Shown here in pieces: positions 42,675 through 52,108 of a DNA stretch of 52,560 nucleotides; the first letter of the stretch is position 1; every line of letters begins with the position of its first letter. Location of the stretch: contig CAZRHR010000008.1 of assembly GCA_964599915.1 (NCBI GenBank), positions 1-52,560 of the forward strand. Reading direction: 5' to 3'. The DNA is from CAZRHR01 sp964599915 (GTDB lineage Bacteria; Bacteroidota; Bacteroidia; CAIKAF01). The position numbers and the translations under genes were made by a program. Below the pieces are notes generated by a model, which had not been told where the DNA came from, did not search any database, and was given only the letters and a program-made list of their open reading frames with translations.

Positions 42675-44867
42675 ATGAAGCACTGGTACGTTTTGCTTTT
42701 TTGGTTTTACTTGCTACCCGGCAGAACGACACATATCGTTGGAGGAGAACTGTATTATGATTGTTTAGGCGGAGATACCTATCGTTTCACCCTGAAATTG
42801 TACAGAGATTGCCTGAGTGGCCAAGCACCGTTCGACAATCCGGCCACCCTTTCTATTTGGACCACCGGAGGCGTTTTACTTTCCAACAACCTTGTCAATT
42901 TTCCCGGTTCTGTCAATGTTCCTTTTGTTCCTAATAACCCATGTTTTCAGGCGCCACCCAACGTTTGTGTAGAAGAAGCGGTGTATAGCATTGTGCTGAA
43001 TGTGCCGGGAAATCCACAGGATATTTTGGTCGCCTACCAACGCTGTTGCAGGAACAATACCATTGTAAATCTCGTCTCTCCAAGTACCACCGGCGCCACC
43101 TACGTGGCCACGATACGGCCTTCGACCGTGGTTACGTGCAATTCTACGCCCAGGTTTAAAAATTTTCCACCCATTGCCGTTTGTCTTGGCGACACTTTGC
43201 GGTTTGACCATAGCGCGACAGATCCGGATGGCGATTCTCTGGTCTATGAACTTTGTGCGACGTATAGCGGTGCGGACCCGCAAAATCCCATGCCCAGTCC
43301 TACCAACCCGCCGCCTTTTACGCCCATCGTTTTTCAGGCGCCTTACCAGCCCTTTTACCCCATTGCTACCAACCCACCCATTTCCATTCAACCTCAAACC
43401 GGTCTTTTAACCGTAATTCCTTCTCAGCTTGGGCAATATGTCGTGGGCATTTGTGTAAAAGAATACCGAAACGGCGTCTTGCTTACCACGCACCAAAGAG
43501 ATTTTCAATTCAATATTACGCCTTGCGCCACCAACACCGTGGCCGATATAGACCTGTCGGCAGATTTTATCCCTACGCCCGATGGGAATTTTGAGCGTTG
43601 TGGGGCATTTCAGGTGAATTTTTTCAATACGTCCTTGAATGCGACCCGGTACCTTTGGGATTTTGGACTTCCCATGACCAATTCCGATACCTCCTCTGCG
43701 CCCCAACCGGTATTTGTCTATCCAAGTGCCGGAACGTACACCATTCGCCTTATCGCTAATCCGGGCTATTTTTGCGCCGATACAGCGTTCGTAACCATAA
43801 CCTTGCGCAATCCTGCCAACCTCAATGTTTCTTTTCCCTCCGACCAATGCATTGACCTCAATAGTTTTGATTTTTCCGTAAACGGTATCATACCGCCGAA
43901 CACCAATTTAAGCTGGCAGTTCGGGCCCAATGCCATTCCAAATACGGGGAATGGGCCTGTGGTCAATGGCGTTAGTTTTTCTTCCCCAGGAACCTACGCG
44001 GTTTACCTTATTTCCGATGATGGGGTGTGCAGGGATTCCATTCCAGGAACGGTGAGTCTGTTTGGTCATCCCACCTTTTCGCCTTTAGATCCGGTGGAAG
44101 GCTGTGATCCCTTTGTTTACACACTTCCCTTCCAAGTACAAGCCAATAACAACCAATTGGTGTACGATTGGAACCTTGGCAATGGGGTAAGTTCTACCAT
44201 CCAGCAGCCCACCACCACTTACGGACCGGGCATTTTTTCGCCGTCTTTAACCATGATTTCCCTCACGGGCTGCCAAGACACTTTTGTGGTAAATTATCCC
44301 AACCTCGTGACCGTTTACCCATCGCCGGTAGCAGGAATCTCCGTTTTTCCACCCTCACAAAGTATTTTTAATCCTGAATTTTCCTTTTTCGACCAATCCC
44401 AATTTGGGGTCACTTGCACCCTTTTTACAGGAGATGGGTTCAGTACAGATCAATGCAATTTGAGCGGCTACAACTATGCCCTTGCGGGGAACTATTTGGC
44501 CTATTTGGTGGTGTCTAATGAATTCGGATGTCCGGACACTGCTTTTGTTCCGGTGATTGTTACACCTGAATTTACTTTTTACATCCCTAATACATTTACT
44601 GCCACGGCAGACGACGTGAATGATATTTTCCGTGGATACGGTATTGGTATTGACCAATATGATTTTAGAATTTATGACCGGTGGGGACAAATTATTTTTC
44701 AGTCGGATCAGATTTTACAAGGTTGGGATGGCCGTCACCGGATCAGTGGGGCAGAAGTGCCTGCGGGGATTTACGTTTATGCGGTAGATTTGGTTGACGT
44801 TTTTGGCATACCCCATAAATACCGTGGAAAAGTGCTGTTGCTGCGCAAGTCGGGGATTTCGAATTAA
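42675..44867 (+). CDS. PKD-repeat surface protein with type B T9SS domain
   Basis: 730 residues, 2 bp after the previous stop. A signal peptide (about 1-17) precedes THIVGGELYYDCLGGDTYRFTLKLYRDC, the conserved N-terminal module of a large Bacteroidota surface-protein family. FDHSATDPDGDSLVYELCATY is a cadherin/Ig-type strand. Two to three PKD-like domains (LWDFGLPM, YDWNLGNG) occupy 290-600. The end (FYIPNTFTATADDVNDIFRG, YDRWGQIIFQS, GIYVYAVDLVD) is a type B T9SS sorting domain. Probably works with the preceding protein. Confidence 0.87.
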   Translation: MKHWYVLLFWFYLLPGRTTHIVGGELYYDCLGGDTYRFTLKLYRDCLSGQAPFDNPATLSIWTTGGVLLSNNLVNFPGSVNVPFVPNNPCFQAPPNVCVEEAVYSIVLNVPGNPQDILVAYQRCCRNNTIVNLVSPSTTGATYVATIRPSTVVTCNSTPRFKNFPPIAVCLGDTLRFDHSATDPDGDSLVYELCATYSGADPQNPMPSPTNPPPFTPIVFQAPYQPFYPIATNPPISIQPQTGLLTVIPSQLGQYVVGICVKEYRNGVLLTTHQRDFQFNITPCATNTVADIDLSADFIPTPDGNFERCGAFQVNFFNTSLNATRYLWDFGLPMTNSDTSSAPQPVFVYPSAGTYTIRLIANPGYFCADTAFVTITLRNPANLNVSFPSDQCIDLNSFDFSVNGIIPPNTNLSWQFGPNAIPNTGNGPVVNGVSFSSPGTYAVYLISDDGVCRDSIPGTVSLFGHPTFSPLDPVEGCDPFVYTLPFQVQANNNQLVYDWNLGNGVSSTIQQPTTTYGPGIFSPSLTMISLTGCQDTFVVNYPNLVTVYPSPVAGISVFPPSQSIFNPEFSFFDQSQFGVTCTLFTGDGFSTDQCNLSGYNYALAGNYLAYLVVSNEFGCPDTAFVPVIVTPEFTFYIPNTFTATADDVNDIFRGYGIGIDQYDFRIYDRWGQIIFQSDQILQGWDGRHRISGAEVPAGIYVYAVDLVDVFGIPHKYRGKVLLLRKSGISN

Positions 44868-44987
44868 TAGGGGAAAAGTGTGTCGGAAGTGTGCGTAAAA
44901 GGTGAAAGGAAGTGAGGAAGGATGAAGGTCAAAGCCTCATGAGATTCTCCCATAACTCGCCTTGTAGAATCAAATATCAACGATGAA

Positions 44988-46202
44988 TCAACCCAACTGG
45001 AACCCAATGCCCTTAAGATCCTCCCAAAACCGGGGATAAGATTTGCCAACCACTTCGGGAGCTTCAATCACCATTTCTCCCACGATACAAGATAAAGGCG
45101 CTAAGGCCATGGCCATGCGGTGGTCATTAAACACAGGTAAGGCTTCCAAGGTCGGCGGTGTAAACTGACCATTTAGCTTAGTTAAGGAGTAATCATCACA
45201 CTGAGCATCAATGCCAAAACGACGCAAAAGTACCATGAGCGCTTGAATGCGATTTGATTCTTTATGGACTAAAGTCTGTAAGCCGGTAAACTGAAACGAC
45301 CTATTTTGTGCTGCGGCCAATAAGACCAAATAAGGCGCGAGATCCGGTGCGTCTATTAAATCCAAGGCAACGGGCGTATGAACTTTGATACCCGGTGTAA
45401 GCCAAACCCCATCGTTTTTCGGGGTAAAGCGTAAGCCAAAAACCTCGGCCCAGGCATAGAGTTTGGCGTCTGGTTGCTGAGACGGATAGGGAAGTTTTGG
45501 AAAAAAAACACTTGTTCTGGCAAGGGCTGCCCACATAAACCAAGGACCTACAGAACTCCAATCTGGTGGGATAAACGGAAAGGATAAAGGGGCTTTGAGG
45601 CCTGGATAAACGTAAAACCCATTTTCCCTTAGGTCTACCTTCCCTCCAAAACCTGCGATGGCTTCTATGGTTAGGTTCACATAACTTCCGCTGACTTGCG
45701 CTCCCGTTAGATGAACCGTTAATCCTTCGGGAAATCGGGTACCCACCATCAATAAGGCCGAAATAAACTGGCTGGAGATGTCTCCGCGGATGGTTACTTC
45801 TTTGACAGAAGGGGTTACACCTTTTATCCAAATCGGCAAAGACTTGTCAGTAAGTGTCTTTATTTCAGCGCCTAAACTGCGCAGTGCGTCTATTAAAGGA
45901 GAAAGTGGGCGTTCTCGTAATCGGGGTGCACCATCCAGTATGCGTTCTCCGGGCGTAAAGGCCAGCGCGGCCAATAAAAACCTTGCTGCCGTTCCTGCCA
46001 TGCCTACCTGTAAAACCCCACATGACCCACAAAGGGCGCGCCGGAGTCCCTGCACGTCGTCCGACGGTGGTAGCGCATCGATGGGCGGAAGGGCGCCGCC
46101 GGATAAATAGTTTAAAATTAAATATCTGTTCGCTTGGCTTTTACCAGCGGGAAGGGAGATGGTCACTTCTGCGGGAAACGTGTCAGGTCGCCTGCATTTC
46201 AT
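44988..46202 (-). CDS. aroA: 3-phosphoshikimate 1-carboxyvinyltransferase (EPSP synthase)
   Basis: 404 residues from ATG 46202, which overlaps the aroB stop (TGATG). AroA motifs are present but somewhat divergent: PAGKSQANRYLIL (Lys, Ser, Arg of the shikimate-3-phosphate site), GTAARF, RERPLSPLIDALR, GDISSQFISALLM, DAPDLAPYL, KESNRI and NDHRMAMAL. The length is slightly short compared with the ~427 of E. coli, as is usual in this phylum. Makes EPSP in the chorismate pathway. The longer frame to 46259 falls inside aroB. Confidence 0.92.
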   Translation of the reverse strand: MKCRRPDTFPAEVTISLPAGKSQANRYLILNYLSGGALPPIDALPPSDDVQGLRRALCGSCGVLQVGMAGTAARFLLAALAFTPGERILDGAPRLRERPLSPLIDALRSLGAEIKTLTDKSLPIWIKGVTPSVKEVTIRGDISSQFISALLMVGTRFPEGLTVHLTGAQVSGSYVNLTIEAIAGFGGKVDLRENGFYVYPGLKAPLSFPFIPPDWSSVGPWFMWAALARTSVFFPKLPYPSQQPDAKLYAWAEVFGLRFTPKNDGVWLTPGIKVHTPVALDLIDAPDLAPYLVLLAAAQNRSFQFTGLQTLVHKESNRIQALMVLLRRFGIDAQCDDYSLTKLNGQFTPPTLEALPVFNDHRMAMALAPLSCIVGEMVIEAPEVVGKSYPRFWEDLKGIGFQLG

Positions 46203-47260
46203 CAAAACAAGGACAAATAGTAAGATAGGGATTCGGTAACCAAGGACTCCTCGACACATTGGTTGATGATGGCCTCTCCAATGTCTTCCAGTAAAACAAA
46301 ATTCAATTTGTCCTGGTCTTTTTTCTTGTCATTGGCCATGTATTGCAATAGCACAGGAATATCGCTTAGGGGGATAGATAGGTGGGGAAAAGACTGTCGC
46401 AGCGTGTCTCGAATTTCATCGAAAACAGATTTTTCAAGTTTACCTGTTTTCCAAGACAAATAGCTTTCCACAATCATGCCGGCCGCTACTGCATCTCCGT
46501 GATGAATAGGGGATTTACCATGGTTTAAGTACCAAGATTCAAAGGCGTGACCTGCGGTATGGCCGAAATTTAATTTTTTCCGCTCCCCCATTTCTTTGGG
46601 ATCTCGGTCCACAATTTTCCTTTTAATCTCCAGGGATTTGAAAATCAAACGCTCATATTTATCTGTGCCACCATCTCGCAGCAAGCACCAAAGTCCCCGG
46701 TTGTCGATTAAAGCGTGTTTCCAAGCTTCTGCCATCCCGGCGCGCAAATGATCCGCAGGAAGGGTTTCTAAAAATCCGGGATAAATAAACACCGCTTGCG
46801 GATCTGTAAAGGTCCCAATCATGTTTTTTTGCCCGGAAAAATCCACACCCGTTTTGGAGCCTACCGCTGCATCCAACATACATAACAATGAGGTGGGAAT
46901 GTGAATGAAGGGAAGACCTCGTTTGAAAACTGCCGCACAAAATCCACCCAAATCCGTTACTACACCGCCACCTAAATTGATGACCAACGTATTTCTACGA
47001 ATTTGGCGATCCATCATCTCTTGCCAAAGTCGGAGCGTGGTCTCCATGTTTTTATGGTCTTCACCCGCCGGAAAAGTGAACAGCTCAAACCCTTTTTGTT
47101 CTAAAACAGGTCGAATGAGGGGTAAACACTGACGTGCCGTATTTTCATCGGCCAGCACCACCACCTCTTTGGCTTTACATGTGTTTTCAAGAAAATCTGC
47201 CAGATAAGCAAAATCTGGTTTTTCAAAGAAAATTTTATACCTGTCGGTGGTTAAAAACAT
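46202..47260 (-). CDS. aroB: 3-dehydroquinate synthase
   Basis: 352 residues. ENTARQ, GGGVVTDLGGFCAAVFKRG (NAD-binding glycine loop), PTSLLCMLDAAVGSKTGVDF and the metal site residues in GMAEAWKHALI, LNFGHTAGHAFE and HHGDAVAAGM are all as in AroB. Converts DAHP to 3-dehydroquinate, second step of the shikimate pathway. It is translationally coupled to aroA. Promoter at 47282-47310. Confidence 0.96.
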   Translation of the reverse strand: MFLTTDRYKIFFEKPDFAYLADFLENTCKAKEVVVLADENTARQCLPLIRPVLEQKGFELFTFPAGEDHKNMETTLRLWQEMMDRQIRRNTLVINLGGGVVTDLGGFCAAVFKRGLPFIHIPTSLLCMLDAAVGSKTGVDFSGQKNMIGTFTDPQAVFIYPGFLETLPADHLRAGMAEAWKHALIDNRGLWCLLRDGGTDKYERLIFKSLEIKRKIVDRDPKEMGERKKLNFGHTAGHAFESWYLNHGKSPIHHGDAVAAGMIVESYLSWKTGKLEKSVFDEIRDTLRQSFPHLSIPLSDIPVLLQYMANDKKKDQDKLNFVLLEDIGEAIINQCVEESLVTESLSYYLSLF

Positions 47261-47281
47261 GGTTTTTTACTGAATGCTGGG

Positions 47282-47310
47282 CAAAGGTAAGGGATAAATA
47301 TGTGGACAAA
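47282..47310 (-). promoter_or_regulatory. Promoter of aroB-aroA (TTTG-17-TACCTTTG)
   Basis: On the minus strand TTTG (47310-47307), 17-nt spacer, TACCTTTG (47289-47282). Spacing is slightly short. It is 21 nt upstream of ATG 47260. Confidence 0.55.
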
Positions 47311-47340
47311 AAACCTTAATGTGCCAATAGGTGTTTTTTG

Positions 47341-47348
47341 TAGGTTTG
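47341..47348 (+). promoter_or_regulatory. -7 promoter element (TAGGTTTG) of proline dehydrogenase
   Basis: TAGGTTTG fits TAnnTTTG, 19 nt before ATG 47368, with a purine-rich GAAGG near the start. Divergent from the aroB promoter. Confidence 0.5.
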
Positions 47349-47367
47349 CACAGGAAATATAGAAGGC

Positions 47368-48543
47368 ATGGAAAATTATTTTGACAATACAGCTGTGGCT
47401 TTTGCTGGCAAGTCGGATCGGGATTTGCGACGCGCGCAATGGCTGTTTTCTGTACTTTCCAAGCCATGGCTGGTTCAATGGGGGGCTTTTTTTTCTACTT
47501 GGGGTCTTAAACTGGGATTGCCCCTAAAACCCCTCATCCGTCAAACCATTTACCAGCAGTTTGTAGGCGGCGAAACCATTCAAAAAAGCCAAAAGAGTAT
47601 TGAGGAATTATGGAAATTCCGGGTGGGAACCATCTTAGATTATTCCATTGAAGGAAAAACAGCAGAGGAAGATTTCGATGCTTGCCTCAAGGAATTGCTG
47701 CGCACGGCGGCTCGGGCCAAAGGCGACCCGGCCATCCCTTTTGTGGTTTTCAAAGTCACCGGCATGGCGCCCCACGACTTGCTTGAAAAGGTTTCACAGA
47801 ATCAATCCCTTTCCCAATCGGAAACAACCGCGTGGCAAAAGGTCCGGCAGCGCATTTTTCAATTATGTGAGACCTGTGCACAGCAAAATACACCTGTTTT
47901 TATTGATGCAGAAGAGTCTTGGATTCAGCCGGCGATTGATGGTTTAGCGGAGGACATGATGTGGACTTTTAACCGGGAACATGCGCTGGTATACAACACT
48001 GTTCAAATGTACCGCACCGACCGGCTGGCTTACCTCAAGGATTTACATCAACGTGCACTCCAACAGGGATGTAAGGTGGGTGTGAAAATTGTTCGTGGCG
48101 CCTACATGGAAAAGGAACGGGAGCGGGCTGGTACATACGGGTATGCCGACCCTATTCAACCCAATAAGGAAGCGACCGATCGGGATTTTAACCTTGCCAT
48201 CGAATTTTGTTGGAACGCACCCGATGTTTTTTCATTTTGTGCGGGTACCCATAATGAAGAAAGTAGCGCCTTGCTGGCGGCATTACTGGCTAAAGAGGAA
48301 AATCCGAACCATACAAAGCAGGTTTGGTTTGCCCAACTCTTGGGCATGAGTGATCACATTAGTTTCAATTTAGCCGCTCAGGGATATCAAGTGGCTAAAT
48401 ATGTCCCGTATGGCCCGGTAGAGGATGTGTTGCCTTACTTGACCCGAAGGGCGCGGGAAAATACATCCGTTGCCGGGCAAACAGGACGTGAATTAAGTCT
48501 TTTGAAAAAGGAATTGAAAAGGCGTCAGGCGGTCAAAAAGTAA
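47368..48543 (+). CDS. Proline dehydrogenase
   Basis: 391 residues, FAD-dependent oxidation of proline to pyrroline-5-carboxylate. Monofunctional: no aldehyde dehydrogenase part. Landmarks: FVVFKVTGMAP, PVFIDAEESWIQPAID, VYNTVQMYRTDRL, VKIVRGAYMEKERERA and, near the C-terminus, KYVPYGPVEDVLPYLTRRARENTS, which carries the conserved proline-binding arginine pair. Passes electrons to quinone. Converges on the phosphatase-family gene with a 9-bp gap. Confidence 0.94.
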   Translation: MENYFDNTAVAFAGKSDRDLRRAQWLFSVLSKPWLVQWGAFFSTWGLKLGLPLKPLIRQTIYQQFVGGETIQKSQKSIEELWKFRVGTILDYSIEGKTAEEDFDACLKELLRTAARAKGDPAIPFVVFKVTGMAPHDLLEKVSQNQSLSQSETTAWQKVRQRIFQLCETCAQQNTPVFIDAEESWIQPAIDGLAEDMMWTFNREHALVYNTVQMYRTDRLAYLKDLHQRALQQGCKVGVKIVRGAYMEKERERAGTYGYADPIQPNKEATDRDFNLAIEFCWNAPDVFSFCAGTHNEESSALLAALLAKEENPNHTKQVWFAQLLGMSDHISFNLAAQGYQVAKYVPYGPVEDVLPYLTRRARENTSVAGQTGRELSLLKKELKRRQAVKK

Positions 48544-48552
48544 GGAAAAAGC

Positions 48553-49605
48553 CTACGGTATGGCTGGCGAGGACCAAGAAAATCTCAACCGAACAGGTTG
48601 GTGGTCTGAATGTCTGAACCTCAGGTCGATACGCTCAATGTCAATAACATTAATGCCTGGCGAAACCAGAAAGTAATCTAAAATATTTTCTGTGGTTTTT
48701 CCAGCGGTGTAGGGGGTATCCAGCCAACGATTGGTGGTTTCTCCCGGATGAATCCATCTCCATCCGCTCGCCGGATAATCGGCGGGTGCTCCTTTGGGCG
48801 TTAAATGACTGCTTTCAGGTAATTTGGGCTGGTAACCTGTGGGAAACATGTTCCAATCCCCACCGACCACCACTGCATGTCCTTCGTTTTGCAAGGCAAG
48901 CAAATAGGCGCTGAGGGTGTCTAGTTGTTGTTGTTTTACCGTGCCATCATCATAAGCGGATAAATGGACATTAATGAGCACAAGGTTTTTGTTTTCACTG
49001 ATAGGAAAATGCCAACTTAGGAAACATCGGTCTAGCATAAATAGTCCCACCGGCCAATCGGCATCCGGTGCTAAGGCAAAACGTTGTGAAACGGCGGGTG
49101 TGTATTTTCCAAAACTTGCAAGTCCGGCTTTAACCCGTCCCATGGGATTTAAAAAGGGCTGTGGCACAAACCGACTATGATAATTTAAAGCAAATGAGGC
49201 ACCATACGCTGGAAGGGCATTCTTTAAACTATCCATTTGCTGGAGGTAATAGCTTCGTTTGGAGCCAAGGTCAATTTCTTGAACAAAGAGAAAGTCATCT
49301 TGTGCTTCAGCAAGGAAGCGTTGGATGGCTTGAAGGTTTGAAATTACCGTGTCGCGGTGTGCCCTAACGCCTTCGCCTCCGTCAAAGAAGAAATCTTCAT
49401 GCGCCGAAAGTCCGGCATAGCCAATGTTCCAGGTAAGAATAGACAGCGTGTCTTTTGGGGTGGTGGGTAAAGCGGGGCCTTCAACAGCAATGGATTCTAT
49501 GGGAACTGGCTGGTAATCTGTAAGGGTTAGGTAGCCTAAAAATGCCGCAAACATAGCCGCGGTGATGCCTAACAATCGAAGAGTCCAAACAAATAATTTT
49601 TTCAT
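48553..49605 (-). CDS. Endonuclease/exonuclease/phosphatase (EEP) family protein, membrane-anchored
   Basis: 350 residues. An N-terminal hydrophobic segment (about 8-28, FVWTLRLLGITAAMFAAFLGYL) anchors or exports it. The EEP fold motifs are present: LTWNIGYAG, FVQEID (catalytic Glu), VLINVHLSAYDDG, GGDWNMFP (Asp, Asn) and RHSDHQPV (Asp, His). The family covers nucleases and inositol-phosphate or sphingomyelin phosphodiesterases; the envelope location favours a lipid or extracellular substrate. The promoter at 49611-49640 contains a palindrome. Confidence 0.87.
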   Translation of the reverse strand: MKKLFVWTLRLLGITAAMFAAFLGYLTLTDYQPVPIESIAVEGPALPTTPKDTLSILTWNIGYAGLSAHEDFFFDGGEGVRAHRDTVISNLQAIQRFLAEAQDDFLFVQEIDLGSKRSYYLQQMDSLKNALPAYGASFALNYHSRFVPQPFLNPMGRVKAGLASFGKYTPAVSQRFALAPDADWPVGLFMLDRCFLSWHFPISENKNLVLINVHLSAYDDGTVKQQQLDTLSAYLLALQNEGHAVVVGGDWNMFPTGYQPKLPESSHLTPKGAPADYPASGWRWIHPGETTNRWLDTPYTAGKTTENILDYFLVSPGINVIDIERIDLRFRHSDHQPVRLRFSWSSPAIP

Positions 49606-49610
49606 GAAAA

Positions 49611-49646
49611 CAAACTACATAAAGGGTGGTATGCTTACAATGTAAG
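49611..49646 (-). promoter_or_regulatory. Promoter of the EEP gene with overlapping palindrome
   Basis: On the minus strand TTG (49640-49638), 20-nt spacer, TAGTTTG (49617-49611, one base short of TAnnTTTG). Five nt separate it from ATG 49605. The TTG lies inside CTTACAATGTAAG (49634-49646), a perfect 6-bp-arm palindrome. Confidence 0.45.
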
Positions 49647-49671
49647 TAAAATTATACGGCGATGAGCCATC

Positions 49672-49700
49672 AAAAAAAACGCTCCCGACGTGGGAGCGTT
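49672..49700 (-). terminator. Terminator of the T9SS gene at 49706
   Basis: AACGCTCCC / GGGAGCGTT, a 9-bp perfect stem with a 5-nt loop, followed on the minus strand by an eight-base T-run. Four T follow on the + strand as well. Confidence 0.92.
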
Positions 49701-49705
49701 TTCGA

Positions 49706-50434
49706 TTATTTCCATTGGATTTTTCGAACAATCCTGGTTTGATTTTCCATGTACACCACCAAGATATAGAGTCCGGGCCGTTGCTGGGAAAAATCCACCT
49801 GAATGCGGTTGCCATCATCTACGGATCGCACAGCCATGATTTTCTTGCCGCTTTGGTCAAATACTTCCACTTCGCGCATCAGGATTTCACCCACAGTTAC
49901 AATTCCGATTTCACCAGCACCTGTAAGGTTGCGAATGTCGATGCATCCTCCTTGAGCTCCTCCTCCTTTCGTAACATCTGTGCCCTGTTGTTGAGTCGTT
50001 TGGGGATTGGTTTGTCCAGATGAATTTTCGGTGGTTGAACCTTCCGTTCCGCCATCTGGTCCTCCTATGTTCTGTTGGCGATGAAGTTTCACTGATGGGC
50101 CATGATCTGTGCGCACACCAGTAATATTATCAATGCCAACGATGGACAACCAGCGTTGATTGGTGTTTTCTACCCTGGGAATACTTTGGCTGGGCGTTAC
50201 CGGAATCCAGACGGCACCGTCCGGACCGAGGAAAGGTAAGCCGACTTCTGCCCAAGCGGGTGCATCAAATTGCCATCCCGTATTCAATACATGGTGATTT
50301 TCCAAAATCACATGAAAGGTCTCTCCTTGAGAAAGGGTTCCGGTAAATCCGATACGGCTGGGTACAGGCCCCGCAGCATAAGCAGACAAGCTGCTGGCAA
50401 TCAGTATGCTAAGTAATGTAAAAATCTTTCTCAT
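49706..50434 (-). CDS. Small T9SS-secreted protein
   Basis: 242 residues from ATG 50434 (50440 also possible). Signal peptide ends near AYAAG (about 21). A short beta-rich domain (about 22-115), then a Ser/Thr/Gln/Gly-rich linker (about 115-165) and a C-terminal domain (VEVFDQSGKKIMAVRS, GLYILVVYMENQTRIVRKIQW) like a type A T9SS sorting domain. The linker suggests display at a distance. No known function. Confidence 0.75.
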   Translation of the reverse strand: MRKIFTLLSILIASSLSAYAAGPVPSRIGFTGTLSQGETFHVILENHHVLNTGWQFDAPAWAEVGLPFLGPDGAVWIPVTPSQSIPRVENTNQRWLSIVGIDNITGVRTDHGPSVKLHRQQNIGGPDGGTEGSTTENSSGQTNPQTTQQQGTDVTKGGGAQGGCIDIRNLTGAGEIGIVTVGEILMREVEVFDQSGKKIMAVRSVDDGNRIQVDFSQQRPGLYILVVYMENQTRIVRKIQWK

Positions 50435-50459
50435 ACCCAAGGCGATTTAGTTCTATTCT

Positions 50460-50467
50460 CAAATATA
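50460..50467 (-). promoter_or_regulatory. -7 promoter element (TATATTTG) of the T9SS gene
   Basis: CAAATATA on +, TATATTTG on minus. It lies 25 nt upstream of ATG 50434. No -33 TTG at the normal distance. Confidence 0.5.
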
Positions 50468-50609
50468 GGGAAAATCACCCAGTATCTGACTACAATTACT
50501 TCCTTATATCGGGATGTATGAAATGTTAAGTTTTTCTTAAGTTATTGTTTTTAAAATGTTTATGATATAAATGAGGGTGTTTTTGTCGGAGGTCTTCAAA
50601 ATAAGTTTA

Positions 50610-50640
50610 TTGGGTAAAACCAAAGGTACATGTATCTTTA
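50610..50640 (+). promoter_or_regulatory. Promoter of the helical protein gene (TTG-20-TATCTTTA)
   Basis: TTG 50610-50612, 20-nt spacer, TATCTTTA 50633-50640 (last base differs from consensus). It is 22 nt upstream of ATG 50663. Confidence 0.55.
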
Positions 50641-50662
50641 GTTATCCCTTTCTGGCAACTCC

Positions 50663-52090
50663 ATGCAAAAAAGTAAACCGGTCATTCTGCTTTCTGCCAT
50701 GTCGCCCGCTGAAATCCGGGACTTGGAAAAGTTTATCCGGTCACCGTATTTCAATCGGAACGAGCTTCTAATTAGGCTTTTTCTTTACTTGAAAAAGGAG
50801 CATCCGGACATGGATGGCCCCGCGCTAGACCGGGAGAAGATTTATGCCAAAGTTTTTCAGACCAAGCCTTTTATTGAAACCAAGCTTCGGTACGCATTTT
50901 CCGATTTAACCAAACTTATTGAGCGGTTTATCGTGATTCGAGAGACGGACCAGGACCGCTTTAGCCAAAACCAAATGATGCTTCGGTTTTTTAGAAACCG
51001 AGACCTAGAAAAGTTCTTTCACCAGACCTACGATGAATCTCTGAAACAAGTAGAAAGCACCGGTGTAGAGGATTCTGAAACCTACTACCAAAAATTTTTG
51101 CTTGAAGACCAACTTTACACTTATTCCTCCATCAAAAGGGATAAAACCCTCGATTTGGTCTTGCAGGAGGTTACGGACAATTTGGATTATTTCTATATCA
51201 GTAAAAAGCTGAAGTACTTGTGCGAAATGCACACCCGACAGAATTTTCTTAACTCAGCGTATCATACCCGTTTTATTGCACCGCTTTTAGCCCATCTCAA
51301 AGAGGAAGATTATTCAGCTTTTCCTGCCATTTATGCGTATCATCAGGTGTTGCTTACCCTTATTGAAGAAGAAAACGAAGCCCATTTTTACCATTTAAAA
51401 GACTGGTTAAAAGCCAACAAAGATGCTTTTCCGCCGGAAGAACAGCGAGACCTGTTCCTGCTTGCCCAAAACTATTGTACCAAGAAAATTAACCAAGGCC
51501 ACCGTCAATACCTGCAAGAACACCTCGACTTATCGGTTCTTTTGATAGATAACGAGTTGATTTTTGAAAACGGCTATCTCATTCCTGCCACGTTTAAAAA
51601 TATTGTAACGGTGGGGCTTCGTTTGGAAGCCTTCGATTGGACCGAAAACTTTATTTACGGCTTTAAAGATAAAGTACACCCTAAATACCGTGAAAATGCC
51701 TTCACGTACAATTTGGCATGGCTCCATTTTTTTAAAGGAGAATACAAAAAAACCCTGCGCTTGCTCAGCAACGTGGAATACATGGACGTGTATTATATCC
51801 TGGACTCCAAGATTTTATTGCTCAAAACCTACTTCGAACTTGAGGAAGTAGATGCCTTCTATTCTTTGGTAGATTCATTTTACGTCTATTTACGCAGGAA
51901 TGAGTTGATTTCTGCCTACCAGAAAACCATTTGTCTCACGTTTGTGAAATATGTAAAGCGACTCATGCGTGCCAGACTTGGAGATAAAAAAGCCGCCAAA
52001 GGACTTTTAGAGGAATTGAACACCACCCCTCAAGTGGCGTCCATTTCTTGGCTTTTGAAAAAAGCAGAAATGTATCATGCGGATCATTAA
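50663..52090 (+). CDS. Conserved hypothetical, all-helical protein
   Basis: 475 residues with no signal peptide. The protein is predicted to be almost entirely alpha-helical with helix-turn-helix repeats, rich in Leu, Phe, Tyr and charged residues, as in TPR-like solenoids; segments such as LAWLHFFKGEYKKTLRLLSNVEYMD are TPR-like. It begins with an FIRSPYFNRNE motif. I do not recognise a named family, but the type is frequent in Bacteroidota. Has its own promoter. Converges on the thioesterase. Confidence 0.72.
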   Translation: MQKSKPVILLSAMSPAEIRDLEKFIRSPYFNRNELLIRLFLYLKKEHPDMDGPALDREKIYAKVFQTKPFIETKLRYAFSDLTKLIERFIVIRETDQDRFSQNQMMLRFFRNRDLEKFFHQTYDESLKQVESTGVEDSETYYQKFLLEDQLYTYSSIKRDKTLDLVLQEVTDNLDYFYISKKLKYLCEMHTRQNFLNSAYHTRFIAPLLAHLKEEDYSAFPAIYAYHQVLLTLIEEENEAHFYHLKDWLKANKDAFPPEEQRDLFLLAQNYCTKKINQGHRQYLQEHLDLSVLLIDNELIFENGYLIPATFKNIVTVGLRLEAFDWTENFIYGFKDKVHPKYRENAFTYNLAWLHFFKGEYKKTLRLLSNVEYMDVYYILDSKILLLKTYFELEEVDAFYSLVDSFYVYLRRNELISAYQKTICLTFVKYVKRLMRARLGDKKAAKGLLEELNTTPQVASISWLLKKAEMYHADH

Positions 52091-52108
52091 GGAGGTTTTG
52101 AAACAACC

